Counted from the stretch's first letter, positions 17,773 to 27,171 are shown. The stretch: 64,000 bases of DNA from Thiomonas sp. FB-Cd (GCF_000733775.1 NZ_JPOE01000005.1:620001-684000), one strand, 5' to 3'. Notes: generated by a model not told the origin, from the letters alone. A program made the numbers and translations.

Positions 17773-18594
17773 ATGGAAAGCCTAAGGAACCTACAGCAAT
17801 TGGGATTCGCACCGGGAAGCCCTCCGGGACTAGAAACGCGCGCAACCGAGATCGATCTTCCGGAGTATCAGGGAAAAGACGGCGTCGAATCCGAGCTTGG
17901 GCAGTTGCGCGACACAATCGGCGAGTTGCAGGACCGCATGTTCACGCGCAAGGAACTTTCGCTGCTCGTGGTGCTGCAAGGCATGGACTCAGCCGGCAAG
18001 GACAGCACGACCAAGGCCGTGTTCACGGGCGTTAATCCGCTTGGCATCCATGCGGCCTCGTTCAGCTTCCCCACACCGCTGGAACAGCGGCACGATTTTC
18101 TCTGGCGCGTTCATGCGCACGTGCCGCCGCGCGGATGCATCGGTGTCTTTAACCGCAGCCATTATGAGGACCCCGTGATCGGGCTCGTCCATAAGCAGAT
18201 CAACCACGCCACGTTCCGGCAGCACCTGACGCAGATCGTGGATTTTGAACGCATGCTCGCAGAGGATGGCACGACCGTCCTGAAGTGCTTCTTGCATATC
18301 GGGTTCAACGAGCAGCGCAAGCGACTGCAAGAACGCGTCGACAATCCCAAAAAACATTGGAAATTTGATCCCTCGGACCTGTCCGAGCGCAAGCTTTGGG
18401 GCGACTACCACAGGGCTTACGAATCAGCCCTGAGTCTGAGCAATGCTGGTCATGCACCGTGGTATGTCGTGCCCGCCGACCACAAACCCGTGCGCAATCT
18501 TCTTGTGGCGCGATTGGTCGTGCAGGCCCTTCAATCCATGCCCCTACGCGAACCCTCCCCCAAGCCGGAGCTGAAGGGCTTGAAGGTGATGTGA
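17773..18594 (+). CDS. Polyphosphate kinase 2 family protein
   Basis: PPK2 phosphotransferase of 273 residues that moves phosphate between polyphosphate and nucleotides. Seen: Walker A GMDSAGKDST at 70-79, Walker B GVFNRSHYEDP, and the lid region NPKKHWKFDPSDLSERKLW with conserved basic residues. It has a single PPK2 domain. Class and nucleotide preference (ADP, AMP or GDP) cannot be told by eye. GGGAG precedes the ATG at 17773; the frame extends upstream to 17725 without homology. It is divergent from the DAHP synthase transcript. Confidence 0.92.
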   Translation: MESLRNLQQLGFAPGSPPGLETRATEIDLPEYQGKDGVESELGQLRDTIGELQDRMFTRKELSLLVVLQGMDSAGKDSTTKAVFTGVNPLGIHAASFSFPTPLEQRHDFLWRVHAHVPPRGCIGVFNRSHYEDPVIGLVHKQINHATFRQHLTQIVDFERMLAEDGTTVLKCFLHIGFNEQRKRLQERVDNPKKHWKFDPSDLSERKLWGDYHRAYESALSLSNAGHAPWYVVPADHKPVRNLLVARLVVQALQSMPLREPSPKPELKGLKVM

Positions 18595-18660
18595 AACCAA
18601 AGCCCGCGCTTGGCCTGGCCTGGATGGGCGACAACCCTCGTGTTTGAGGGTGGTGAAGGC

Positions 18661-18689
18661 AAGCACGGATGCCACAGGCACCCGTGCTT
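18661..18689. terminator. Hairpin between convergent PPK2 and PsiF-like genes
   Basis: A 13-bp stem with one mismatch, AAGCACGGATGCC (18661-18673) with GGCACCCGTGCTT (18677-18689), and a three-base loop. It lies between two convergent genes, where it could stop transcription from both sides. Neither side has a long T tract. Confidence 0.6.
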
Positions 18690-18715
18690 CTTGGCGCAAT
18701 TGGCGAACAGCGCGT

Positions 18716-19153
18716 TCAGTCGCAGGTTTTGCCGCGCGCGGCGTGGTCACCCGCAGCCTTGGCAGCAGCTTCGCTCATGTATTCGCCGTGCTTCGTCTTG
18801 CCGTAGTACTTGTCGCCGGGACAGTGGTAGACCTTGGTTGCCGTATTCACCCACACCTTGCCAGCGCCGCCGCCGGCTGCAGGGGCGGTGCCGGCCACGG
18901 ATTTGGTCCCGGATTTTTTCGCCACTGCCTCCTTGGCACTTGGCGTCGTGGGTGCGGCGCCGGCAGCTGGCGCGGCTTTTGCCATGCACGATTTGAGGAA
19001 TTCGGTGCGAGCCTTGCCCTTGAGCTTTTGCTCCTTTGCCTGCTTCTCACACTGCACCTTTTCCGCGTGGCCGGCGAGGATGCCGGCGGAGGCAGCGGCA
19101 GGGACGGAAAACGCCGCCGCCACAAATAGAGTGAGGATCCAGATGCGTTTCAT
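18716..19153 (-). CDS. Secreted PsiF-repeat protein with a second conserved C-terminal segment
   Basis: A 145-residue exported protein. Seen: a signal peptide ([15 protein letters not shown], Ala-rich cleavage region near 25); a PsiF-type repeat with [16 protein letters not shown] and a paired Cys; an Ala/Pro linker; and a C-terminal unit reading [20 protein letters not shown] then [14 protein letters not shown] sequence ending GKTC. The C-terminal unit recurs in other small proteobacterial secreted proteins (from memory) and has a pair of Cys. PsiF itself is phosphate-starvation induced; function is unknown. AAAGG lies seven bases before the ATG at 19153. Confidence 0.75.
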   Translation of the reverse strand: MKRIWILTLFVAAAFSVPAAASAGILAGHAEKVQCEKQAKEQKLKGKARTEFLKSCMAKAAPAAGAAPTTPSAKEAVAKKSGTKSVAGTAPAAGGGAGKVWVNTATKVYHCPGDKYYGKTKHGEYMSEAAAKAAGDHAARGKTCD

Positions 19154-19311
19154 CGAGTGGCCTTTCAAGCGAGTGAGGTACAACCCTACCAACAGCGAAG
19201 AATCCCGCTGCTTGTTGAAACGGGATTAGCAGCACCAATCCCGGCATGCCGGGCATGATTCAGTGTAACGCGCGACGCTGACCGACTGGAACGCATCGGC
19301 CACGTCCACGA

Positions 19312-19848
19312 TCAACGCGATGACGACCACATGCGGCGTAGCAGTCCGTCACGCACGATGAAATGATGGTGCACGGCCGCCAGCACATGCAAAGCAATCA
19401 GCCCCAGCAGGGCGTAGGCGACGAGTTGGTGCACGTCGCCAAGTGGCCGGGCCCAGGCTGCGCCCTGCGCCGCCAGCGCAGGAAGGGGGACCCATCCGGC
19501 CCAATGCACGGTCCAGCCTCGGGCCGAGGCATTGGCCCAACCCAACAATGGCAACGCGATGAATCCGGCGTAAAGCAGCCCGTGGGTTAAGCGTGCAATG
19601 CGGTCCTGCCACGCGGGCGCCGGATGTGGGTCCGGGGCTCCGCTGACGCCCCGCCACAACAGTCGCAGCAGCATCAAGCTCAAGATGAACGTGCCTAGCC
19701 CCAAATGCCAAGCCACCAGCCCAACGGGCCGCGTGTCGCGGTGGATATCGGGCATCGTCCAGGCGATGGCAAACTCCAGTGCGATGAGTCCGAAAATGGC
19801 CCAATGGAGCCAGCGGGCGGGAAGGTTGTAGACAGCAGTTCTAGACAT
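19312..19848 (-). CDS. Cytochrome b561 family protein
   Basis: Inner-membrane di-heme cytochrome b of 178 residues with four transmembrane helices. Seen: His in RWLHW near residue 15, GLVAWHLGLG near 48, and a C-terminal pair in LGDVHQL and LIALHVLAAVHHHF, positions expected for heme ligands. Related proteins oxidise superoxide or carry electrons from the quinone pool. No partner enzyme is adjacent; the neighbours are the PsiF-like gene and tldD. Confidence 0.9.
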   Translation of the reverse strand: MSRTAVYNLPARWLHWAIFGLIALEFAIAWTMPDIHRDTRPVGLVAWHLGLGTFILSLMLLRLLWRGVSGAPDPHPAPAWQDRIARLTHGLLYAGFIALPLLGWANASARGWTVHWAGWVPLPALAAQGAAWARPLGDVHQLVAYALLGLIALHVLAAVHHHFIVRDGLLRRMWSSSR

Positions 19849-19981
19849 GACAACAGCCTCGTAAATGGCAACTTAACCGTATGCTAAAAGTGGCCACTTA
19901 GGTGGTACTGAGTGCGGATCGCGTGCACAAAGGCACGGGTGAGGTCGTCACGCCGGCGTACCGTGCGTGGACACCATCGCC

Positions 19982-21445
19982 CTATCCCGTTCCGCCCACT
20001 GTCATCTTGTCGATGCGCAGGGTGGGCTGGCCGACGCCAACAGGCACGCTCTGCCCCTCTTTGCCGCAGGTTCCCACCCCGGGGTCAAGTTGCAAATCAC
20101 GCCCGATCATGCTCACGTGCGTGAGCACATCCGGGCCATTTCCGATGAGGGTGGCACCTTTCACCGGATAAAGAAGCTTGCCCTTTTCGACCCACCAGGC
20201 TTCGCTGGCGGAAAACACGAACTTGCCACTGGTGATGTCAACCTGGCCCCCGCCAAAGTTCACCGCATACAAACCACGGTCAAGGCTGGCGATGATTTCC
20301 TCGGGATCGGTGTCGCCAGCCAGCATGTAGGTATTGGTCATGCGCGGCATGGGCACATGTGCGTAGCTCTCACGCCTCGCGTTGCCTGTGGGCTTGCGCT
20401 TCATTAACCGTGCATTGAGCGTATCCTGCATGTAGTCCACCAGAATGCCGTCTTCGATCAGCACGGTGCGCTCGGTGGGGTTGCCCTCATCATCCACATT
20501 GAGTGAGCCACGGCGCTCGGCGAGCGTGCCGTCATCCAGCACGGTCACGCCCTTGGCGGCAACCCTTTGGCCGAGCTTGCCGGCGAATGCGCTTGAACCC
20601 TTGCGGTTGAAGTCGCCCTCCAAACCATGACCGATAGCCTCGTGCAGCAGGATGCCGGGCCAACCGCTTCCAAGCACGACGCTCATCTCGCCGGCAGGCG
20701 CCGGACGCGACTCGAGGTTGAGCAAGGCCTGGCGGACGGCTTCATCCACATGATGCCGCACAGCGGCCTCGGTAAATGCGCTCAGAGGATAGCGTCCGCC
20801 GCCTCCCGAGGAGCCCGTCTCGCGACGCCCGTTCTGTTCGGCAATGACGGTGACGTTGAACCGTACCAAGGGACGCACGTCAGCTGCAAGCATGCCGTCC
20901 GAACGCATGACCAAAACCACATCGTATTCACCCGCCAGACTGGCCATGACCTGACCCACGCGGGCATCCTTAGCACGGGCCATGGCGTCCGCAAGCTTCA
21001 AAAGATCGACCTTTGCAGCAGAGTCCAGTGCGGACAGCGGGTCAATAGGTTCATAAAGCGCATGCCCAGCGGTTGCGCGTGCATCGCCGCCCAGTTTCAC
21101 CCGCCCCCGCCCTTGACGCGCGATGGCGCGCACGGTCTCAGCCGCCTCCATCAGCCTGGCCGCCGAAATATCGTCCGAGTACGCGAACGCCGTTTTGTCG
21201 CCCTCGATCGCGCGAATCCCGAAACCCTGCTCGATCCCGAAACTCCCGCTCTTGACCAAACCTTCCTCCAGGCTCCAGCCTTCCGAGCGCGTGTATTGCA
21301 GATAGACGTCTGCATAGTCGAGCCTGTGCTCGAAAGCGCGGGCCAGGGCGCCTTGCAATGTTGATTCGTCAATGCCATAGGGCGTCAGGAGCAAACGACG
21401 CGCTTCATCCAGGCGCAGCACAGTGGGTTCGATCAGCATATTCAT
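19982..21445 (-). CDS. tldD: Metalloprotease TldD
   Basis: Catalytic subunit of the TldD/TldE protease, which degrades unfolded peptides and matures some antibiotics and leader peptides. Seen: 487 residues; HEAIGHGLEGD with the HExxxH zinc motif; then RRGSLNVDDEGNP, FGGGQVDITSGKFVF and IGNGPDVL, all TldD hallmarks near the C-terminus. tldE is not in the window. ATGs at 21445 and 21439 are both possible; the frame is open to 21496. Confidence 0.95.
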   Translation of the reverse strand: MNMLIEPTVLRLDEARRLLLTPYGIDESTLQGALARAFEHRLDYADVYLQYTRSEGWSLEEGLVKSGSFGIEQGFGIRAIEGDKTAFAYSDDISAARLMEAAETVRAIARQGRGRVKLGGDARATAGHALYEPIDPLSALDSAAKVDLLKLADAMARAKDARVGQVMASLAGEYDVVLVMRSDGMLAADVRPLVRFNVTVIAEQNGRRETGSSGGGGRYPLSAFTEAAVRHHVDEAVRQALLNLESRPAPAGEMSVVLGSGWPGILLHEAIGHGLEGDFNRKGSSAFAGKLGQRVAAKGVTVLDDGTLAERRGSLNVDDEGNPTERTVLIEDGILVDYMQDTLNARLMKRKPTGNARRESYAHVPMPRMTNTYMLAGDTDPEEIIASLDRGLYAVNFGGGQVDITSGKFVFSASEAWWVEKGKLLYPVKGATLIGNGPDVLTHVSMIGRDLQLDPGVGTCGKEGQSVPVGVGQPTLRIDKMTVGGTG

Positions 21446-21599
21446 AGGGACATTGTAGAAAGGGCCGCTTGCCCCCTCGGCTGGCGGGGGCAGCACAGGC
21501 GGCCAACCGGCGGGAATACAGCAATAGCCGCCAATTCAGGTGCCGAGAGCAAGATCTGCGCTCCGAGAAACCCACGCCGCGTGCCCGCAACCACTGGCG

Positions 21600-22091
21600 T
21601 CAGTCTACGGTTGCGGCCGCCTGCCATAGCCCGCTCTTGCCGCCCTGCTTTTCGAGCAGGCGCACATCCCCTATCACCATGCCGCGGTCCACCGCTTTGC
21701 ACATGTCATAGATGGTCAGCAAGCCAACCTGCACGGCCGTGAGCGCTTCCATCTCGACGCCTGTACGGCCATGCGTTTCTGCACGAACCAAGCATTGCAC
21801 CGAGTTCGTCGCCGAATCCGCGGTGAATTCGACCGCCACGCGCGTAAGCGCAATGGGATGGCAAAGCGGAATGAGATCCGCCGTGCGTTTGGATGCCATG
21901 ATCGCCGCGATGCGCGCGACGCCCAGGACGTCCCCCTTCTTGGCGGTGCCCGACTGAATCAAGGCCAGAGTCTCGGGGCGCATGCGGATCGTTCCGGTGG
22001 CCACGGCCATGCGTGCGGTCTCATCCTTGGCCCCCACGTCCACCATATGTGCCTGACCGGTAGCGTCGAAATGCGTGAGCGGCGATGTCAT
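21600..22091 (-). CDS. moaC: Cyclic pyranopterin monophosphate synthase
   Basis: Completes conversion of GTP to cyclic pyranopterin monophosphate in molybdenum cofactor synthesis. Seen: 163 residues; an [13 protein letters not shown]-terminus; [11 protein letters not shown] with the active-site His; and [17 protein letters not shown] with the conserved Asp and Lys. A molybdopterin oxidoreductase in this window (40942-43020) would use the cofactor. About 150 bp separate it from tldD; nothing recognisable lies there. Confidence 0.96.
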   Translation of the reverse strand: MTSPLTHFDATGQAHMVDVGAKDETARMAVATGTIRMRPETLALIQSGTAKKGDVLGVARIAAIMASKRTADLIPLCHPIALTRVAVEFTADSATNSVQCLVRAETHGRTGVEMEALTAVQVGLLTIYDMCKAVDRGMVIGDVRLLEKQGGKSGLWQAAATVD

Positions 22092-22141
22092 ATCAGGTTC
22101 AGACCGACAGATTTGGAGAATGAGGCATTGCAGGGCGCGGC

Positions 22142-22978
22142 TCAGGACGTTTGGGCAACCGCGATCGCTTCGCGCAATGCGGCAGCCTCGACGCGTGCTG
22201 CCGCGGCAAAGTCGGCGCCCGCACTGGCGTAGAGCACGCTTCGTGAGGCATTGATCAAGAAACGGTGGTGCGCGGCGTGCACCGTTGCAGGCAAGTCACC
22301 GCCCTGCGCGCCAATGCCGGGAATAAGCAATGGCGCCTCAGGGGCGATCGCCCGGATGCGGACGATGTCGTTGGGCCGTGTGGCACCCGTGACCAGGCCG
22401 ATCTGCCCGCTTCGGTTCCACGGCCCGGTGGCCAAGCGCGCGACGCGCTCGAACACGCGCTCCGCGGCAAGATTCGGGCGCTCTGGTTCGGCCTGAATAC
22501 GCAGTGCCTGGATGTCTTCGCCTCCAGGGTTGGAGGTACGGCACAGCACAAACAGGCCTCGGTCAGGGTGGCTTTGAACGTAGGGGTCGAGGGAATCGGC
22601 CCCCATGAAGGGTGACACCGTCAGCGCATCGGCACCGTATCGCTCAAACGCTTCCCGAGCGTAATGGCGCGCGGTCGAGCCGATATCCCCGCGCTTGGCA
22701 TCAAGAATGACCGGCACTCCGGGCGCATTGCGGTGGATGTGGGCAATGAGCTTTTCAAGCTGACCTTCGGCGCCTACGGCGGCAAAATGAGCGATCTGCG
22801 GCTTGTAGGCACAAACAAGATCGGCCGTGGCATCGACGATCGCAGCGCAGAAATCAAACAGCCGCGTGGTGTCGCGGGTCCATGGCGCAGGGAGACGCTC
22901 TGGCTCCGGATCCAGGCCCACGCAAAGCGCGCTGCGATTGTGGCGCGCGGCCCTCTCCCACTGGTCGATGAAAGTCAT
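22142..22978 (-). CDS. pyrF: Orotidine 5'-phosphate decarboxylase (type 2)
   Basis: Last enzyme of UMP synthesis. Seen: 278 residues, the longer type 2 form; N-terminal [14 protein letters not shown]; active-site [14 protein letters not shown] with the catalytic Lys and Asp; LTVSPFMG; and C-terminal GIGAQGGD phosphate loop. The ATG at 22978 begins [11 protein letters not shown]. The gene starts 10 bp after the uracil-DNA glycosylase stop, suggesting co-transcription with it and rimI. Confidence 0.96.
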   Translation of the reverse strand: MTFIDQWERAARHNRSALCVGLDPEPERLPAPWTRDTTRLFDFCAAIVDATADLVCAYKPQIAHFAAVGAEGQLEKLIAHIHRNAPGVPVILDAKRGDIGSTARHYAREAFERYGADALTVSPFMGADSLDPYVQSHPDRGLFVLCRTSNPGGEDIQALRIQAEPERPNLAAERVFERVARLATGPWNRSGQIGLVTGATRPNDIVRIRAIAPEAPLLIPGIGAQGGDLPATVHAAHHRFLINASRSVLYASAGADFAAAARVEAAALREAIAVAQTS

Positions 22979-22988
22979 GCGCGGTATT

Positions 22989-23945
22989 TTAGGAAGCTGC
23001 TGCAGAGTTCGTCGCCAAGGCCGCTGCAAGCTGCTCCCGTGCAAAGCACAGGTCTGCCCAAGCCTTGGCCTTATCCAATGGTGCGCGCAGCAGATAAGCG
23101 GGGTGATAGCTCACGACGACGGGAATGTCCCGGTAGTGAAACAACCGTTGCCGCAACCGGCCGATCGGATCAAGACTGCCGGTGAGGGTCTGCGCTGCGA
23201 AGCGCCCCAGCGCCAACAACAGGCGCGGACGCACAAGCGCAATCTGCCTTGCGAGAATCGGCTCGCATTGCGCGATCTCATCCATCTCGGGATTGCGGTT
23301 GCCCGGCGGGCGGCATTTGATGACGTTGGCGATGAACACCGCGTGCGCCTCATCGGCATCATTGCGCGCCAAGCCCACCGCGCGCAGCATATTGTCGAGC
23401 AGCCTTCCTGCAGCCCCGACAAAAGGCTCGCCCAGGCGGTCTTCCTCGGCCCCTGGCGCCTCCCCGATAACCATCACGTGCGCTCGGGGATGCCCAATGC
23501 CAAACACGGCTTGGTGGCGCAGACCACCAAGCTTGCAGGCGCGACAATCACGCGTGAAGGCAGCCAACTGCTCCAGGTCAAGCGTCGCAATGCTCTGCAG
23601 CCTCAGGGCAGGCGCCTGCGGAGCCCGCGTGGGCCCCGAGACCTGCTTGGGAGGCGGCATGGATGCAGGCGGCGCGCCGGTTGGGCTGCCCACTCGGCTC
23701 GGCGTATGCCCCGGGACACTGCGTTGATCGAGTGCAACCGGGCGACTCGCCCCCTTGCCGGGTTCCGCCTGCAATCCCGCCCCTGCAGCGGCCTGCGCCA
23801 CCCCGGGAAGTTCAGGCAGCAAAGCGGCCGTTTCGGCGTCAGCGAGGATGCTGCGCCGCACGTAGATCATCGACACGCCAAGGGCCTGCAGGGACGCCAG
23901 GCGCACGGGATCAAACACCGACTGTGGCATGCGTCGTTTACTCAT
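22989..23945 (-). CDS. Uracil-DNA glycosylase, family 4
   Basis: Iron-sulfur uracil-DNA glycosylase, removing uracil from DNA in base-excision repair. Seen: 318 residues. An N-terminal Pro/Ala-rich extension (about 1-125) precedes the catalytic domain. The domain has CRACKLGG, MVIGEAPGAEEDRLGEPFVG, NVIKCRPPGNRNP, a further Cys in CEPIL and SYHPAYLLR. The four Cys fit the family 4Fe-4S site. It begins four bases inside the end of rimI, so the two are translationally coupled. Confidence 0.92.
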   Translation of the reverse strand: MSKRRMPQSVFDPVRLASLQALGVSMIYVRRSILADAETAALLPELPGVAQAAAGAGLQAEPGKGASRPVALDQRSVPGHTPSRVGSPTGAPPASMPPPKQVSGPTRAPQAPALRLQSIATLDLEQLAAFTRDCRACKLGGLRHQAVFGIGHPRAHVMVIGEAPGAEEDRLGEPFVGAAGRLLDNMLRAVGLARNDADEAHAVFIANVIKCRPPGNRNPEMDEIAQCEPILARQIALVRPRLLLALGRFAAQTLTGSLDPIGRLRQRLFHYRDIPVVVSYHPAYLLRAPLDKAKAWADLCFAREQLAAALATNSAAAS

Positions 23946-24466
23946 GCCACGCCGCGGCGTTCACGCAACTGATCAACTTGTGCCGACATGACGATGGCGT
24001 CCTCCTTGCACGGCTGGCCGTATCGATCAAGTGCTGGGTAGTAATTTCTGCGCTGGGCTACCGCATGGAACCCGTAGCGCTCGTAAAGGCGAATGGCGCG
24101 ACGGTTGCTCGGCCGCACCTCAAGCCATAAGAGATGTGCGCCATGCATCACGGCAGCCAGCAGCACGGCATCGAGCAATTGCAGCCCCAGGCCCAGCCCC
24201 TGCTTCAATGGATCCACCGTGATGTTGAGAAGATGCATCTCCTCAACTCCCGGCATCGCGACAAAATAGCCGAGAACCGGGCCCTGCGGAACCGCAAGGA
24301 CCTGGACCACATAGCGAGGATTGAGCGAGTCGGCAAAGTTGCCCTGACTCCAAGGAAAATCGTAGGCGCGGGTTTCAATGCTCATGACGCCGTGCAGATC
24401 GGCCTCCGTCATTTCGCGCAGCTCGAACTGGGGCGGTTGCGTGGATTGCTCAAGACGGGCGTTCAT
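23942..24466 (-). CDS. rimI: Ribosomal protein S18 alanine N-acetyltransferase (RimI-like)
   Basis: GNAT acetyltransferase that in E. coli acetylates the N-terminal Ala of ribosomal protein S18. Seen: 174 residues; ELREMTEADLHGVMSIE; FPWSQGNFADS; the acetyl-CoA pyrophosphate loop replaced by VDPLKQGLGLGLQLLD (QGLGLG); and RRAIRLYERYGF. The ATG at 24466 has GGAGA nine bases upstream. It normally follows tsaB; here a TnpB gene lies between them. Confidence 0.92.
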   Translation of the reverse strand: MNARLEQSTQPPQFELREMTEADLHGVMSIETRAYDFPWSQGNFADSLNPRYVVQVLAVPQGPVLGYFVAMPGVEEMHLLNITVDPLKQGLGLGLQLLDAVLLAAVMHGAHLLWLEVRPSNRRAIRLYERYGFHAVAQRRNYYPALDRYGQPCKEDAIVMSAQVDQLRERRGVA

Positions 24467-24503
24467 GCGCGCGTGTCTCCTGCACCAATGAACTCTCCCG
24501 CCG

Positions 24504-25790
24504 CTAAACGCATGGCGTTGTAGCTGGGGTTTCGCGGGTCACAGACCTGGACTTGCCGCGTTGCCGGGGCAGAGGTTTGGGTCTCGCCGCCACGCCCGTC
24601 CCAGGCGTGTCCTGCGTGTTGAATGCGTCGATGAGCACTACCAACGCGCTGTTTTGGTCGCGTTGCATGACATGCCCGCAGTGCGGGCAGACACGCATGC
24701 GGTCTGCGAGCGTCTTGGGCACAATCTCCCAGCACGCCGCGCAGCGTTGCGACGGCTTGAGCTGGCGCGTATTGCTCAGATGCAGCCGCGTACCAGCTTC
24801 TTCCGCTTTGTACGCCAGCATCGGATGCGCCATGCCGAACCCTGCCGAGAGAATCTCGCGGTTGAGTCCGGCCTTCTGCCGTACGCGCCGGCCCGGTGTC
24901 TCCGCCGTGCCTTTCGCGCTGCGACTCATGGTCTTCGGAGTCAGTTGCTCCGTGGCCAGGACGGCGCATTGCTGCACCAGCCTGGTTGTTGCCTTGTGCA
25001 CGAAGTCCCGGCGCCGATTGGAAATCCCGTCATGCAGCCGCGCGATGCCATGGCCAAGCCGCTTGTGCCGCACGGAACCTTTGCGTTTGCGGGCGCGCTG
25101 GCGCTGCAGCGCTGCAAGGCGCGGCAGTTCCTCGCGCACCCAGCGCGGGTTCGCGATGGGCGGACCCTCGTCGAATGTCGCCCAGTCGTTGATCCCGAAA
25201 TCCAGGCCACGCCGCATGTCGGCGGTGCGCTCGCGCGCACACGCCGCATCGGGCACGCGCAGCGTCACCGACACGAACCACCCACCACCTTTGCGCGTGA
25301 GGGTGATATCGTTGGGTTTTGCCTGATCGCCGAAGCGGTGCAGCCCGCGCGCCCGGACGGACAGGGCCGTGTCTCCACTGCCAATGCGCAGCGTGGCACC
25401 ACGGCCGCCGTGCTGCATGAGCTTCCAGCCAGCCGGGTCGGGATAGGCAAAGCCGGAGAACCACTTGCCCGCCTTGAACCGCCGGAATCCGGGCGTCTGT
25501 CCCGCTTTGACGCGACGGAAGAACGACTGGAATGCGCGATCCGGCCGCCGCAGCGTCTGCTGCAAGGCGTGGCTGCCGAGCTCCACGAACTCTGGCCGAT
25601 CGGCCTTGATCTGCGGCAGGATGTTTTGCTGGTCGAAGTCGCTGATCGACTTGCCCGCCTTGCGCCAGGCGACGACGCGCTCTTCCAGTGCCGCGTTGTA
25701 CAACTCGCAGTGCAACCGTGTCCACGCCTCAAGCCGCGCAGCTCGCGCGGCATTGGGGTACAGCTTGAGCGTGACGTTGCGCCGTTGCAT
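24504..25790 (-). CDS. tnpB: Solitary TnpB (IS605/IS1341-type OrfB), RNA-guided nuclease homologue
   Basis: TnpB-family protein of 428 residues, ancestor group of Cas12. Seen: a helix-turn-helix-like basic N-terminus; RuvC catalytic Asp in RRGLDFGIND (about 197); Glu in LATEQLTPKTM (281); a zinc ribbon with C350, C353, C368 and C371; and the last Asp in QRDQNSAL (378). The D-E-D set and zinc ligands look intact. No TnpA or serine recombinase is adjacent. It sits between tsaB and rimI on their strand. TnpB guide RNAs usually come from the 3' end of the gene and the element's right end, so the minus strand near 24470-24700 is the place to look. Confidence 0.92.
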   Translation of the reverse strand: MQRRNVTLKLYPNAARAARLEAWTRLHCELYNAALEERVVAWRKAGKSISDFDQQNILPQIKADRPEFVELGSHALQQTLRRPDRAFQSFFRRVKAGQTPGFRRFKAGKWFSGFAYPDPAGWKLMQHGGRGATLRIGSGDTALSVRARGLHRFGDQAKPNDITLTRKGGGWFVSVTLRVPDAACARERTADMRRGLDFGINDWATFDEGPPIANPRWVREELPRLAALQRQRARKRKGSVRHKRLGHGIARLHDGISNRRRDFVHKATTRLVQQCAVLATEQLTPKTMSRSAKGTAETPGRRVRQKAGLNREILSAGFGMAHPMLAYKAEEAGTRLHLSNTRQLKPSQRCAACWEIVPKTLADRMRVCPHCGHVMQRDQNSALVVLIDAFNTQDTPGTGVAARPKPLPRQRGKSRSVTRETPATTPCV

Positions 25791-25797
25791 GCTGGTA

Positions 25798-25927
25798 TTT
25801 TATCCAGCCAAAGACCGAACAACAAGCGAAAACCGCCCGCTTGACCCCCTCCTGCCCGGTCGGCTTCGCCTGAGCGACGCTGTGCGTCGGGCCGGGCGAG
25901 GAAGGGGAATGCGCGGGCACATGTTCA
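25798..25927. repeat. Hairpin-forming dispersed repeat, copy 1
   Basis: About 130 bp between TnpB and tsaB that match 39381-39508 in the same orientation at roughly 80 percent by eye. The match runs from TTTTATCCA to ATGCGCGG and beyond. The repeat can fold: an outer imperfect stem CCCC-TCCTGCCCGG/CCGGGCGAGGAAGGGG encloses a small GACGC-TGT-GCGTC hairpin. It reaches the tsaB stop codon. Confidence 0.8.
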
Positions 25928-26689
25928 TGTTGCCGCCTGTGATGCCGCCGCGCGCGCCTGCATGCGTTCCTCGCTGGTCAGCGCCACCTTATTGCGCACG
26001 TAAATCGGCTGCGCTTGCACAGCGGTCACGCTTTCACCACGTGCATGCGCGGCACGCGCGAGCCCAGCAATTGCGGCGGCTTCAGGCGCGACCGTCAGTG
26101 CCGAGGCCAAAATGTCTTGCCACCCTGCAGGCAGGACCACCCGCAGCGACGCGCCGTGCTCAGCCCACGCGTTTCCGCACAGAGCAAGCCCCGTTCGGGG
26201 CACGTCACCCAGTCGTTCGGTCCATGCCTGCGCCAATGCCGGCGGCGCATCGGCTCGGGCGTCGTCCTGCAGGTGCAAATCCCCTGCAGGGGTTCGCGAA
26301 GCTAAGGCCCAGTAGATTTCTCCCATACGCGCATCGTCGGCTGCAAGCACGAGGGGCGCGTCCGTGACGGCCGAAGCGGCCACAGCCAGCAACGTATGAA
26401 CTGGCACGACCGGCAGATTGAGCCCAAATGCCAGTCCCTGGGCAGCGGCGCAGGCCGCCCTAAGCCCTGTGAACGCGCCGGGTCCCGCGCCAAATCCGAT
26501 CAGCCCCACTTCGCGCAGGCCGATACCAGCCTCGGCCAAAACCTCTTGCACAAGCGGCAGCAAACGCTGCGAGGCACGCGCACCACCGGGTTCGCGCCGC
26601 GTCACAACGCGCGCCGCACCGAGGTCAAGCGCCACCGAAACCCATTCGGTGCTGCAGTCAAAAGCGAGGACGGGCAAGGGTGCGTGCAT
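25925..26689 (-). CDS. tsaB: tRNA threonylcarbamoyladenosine biosynthesis protein TsaB
   Basis: Partner of TsaD and TsaE in transferring the threonylcarbamoyl group to tRNA. Seen: 254 residues; N-terminal VLAFDCSTEWVSVAL; GPGAFTGLR; AADDARMGEIYW; and C-terminal PIYVRNKVA, standard TsaB features of an ASKHA fold. The start at 26689 is set by homology; no clear ribosome-binding site is visible. TnpB and a repeat separate it from rimI, its usual downstream neighbour. Confidence 0.93.
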   Translation of the reverse strand: MHAPLPVLAFDCSTEWVSVALDLGAARVVTRREPGGARASQRLLPLVQEVLAEAGIGLREVGLIGFGAGPGAFTGLRAACAAAQGLAFGLNLPVVPVHTLLAVAASAVTDAPLVLAADDARMGEIYWALASRTPAGDLHLQDDARADAPPALAQAWTERLGDVPRTGLALCGNAWAEHGASLRVVLPAGWQDILASALTVAPEAAAIAGLARAAHARGESVTAVQAQPIYVRNKVALTSEERMQARAAASQAAT

Positions 26690-27171
26690 GCAAGCTGTGT
26701 GGGCGCCGAGCGGCTTGGAGGAAGATTGACGGCTGTAATGGCCCGAGTTTAGCCGCGGAATGGGCTTGCTCCGAATCGCCGCATCGGCAAAAGTCTCACA
26801 CGATGCTGCAAGCTGCGGCATCTTTCGAATGGAGCGTGGGGCATCGAGAATCAGCCTGCCAGCAAATCAGGTGGTCGCACCACTGCCGGCATCCGACGTG
26901 TCGCCTCCTCGGCACTTGCGCCTGCCTTGGCGGCCGCACATCCGACCGGCAGGTTTTCCATGCATGGACGCCGCAATCCCTGCTGCGAGGCCGGTACGCG
27001 AAGCGTTGACGTCGCTGTCGCGCTCGGCGCAGCATCCGTATGCGTTCATCTGCGCGCCGAAACCGCAGCGACGCCCCTCGTGAGGCCCATGGAAATTTTG
27101 ACGGCCAGTTGGCCTCCGACTTGCCTTAGCATGCGGCGCAGTCACCCACGCCATACAGCCGCCCACTGCAC
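26690..27171. other. Divergent intergenic region tsaB/dacB
   Basis: About 480 bp between two divergently transcribed genes. It should contain promoters for both, but no good match to a sigma-70 promoter stood out. Short open frames show no homology or ribosome-binding site. Confidence 0.45.
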
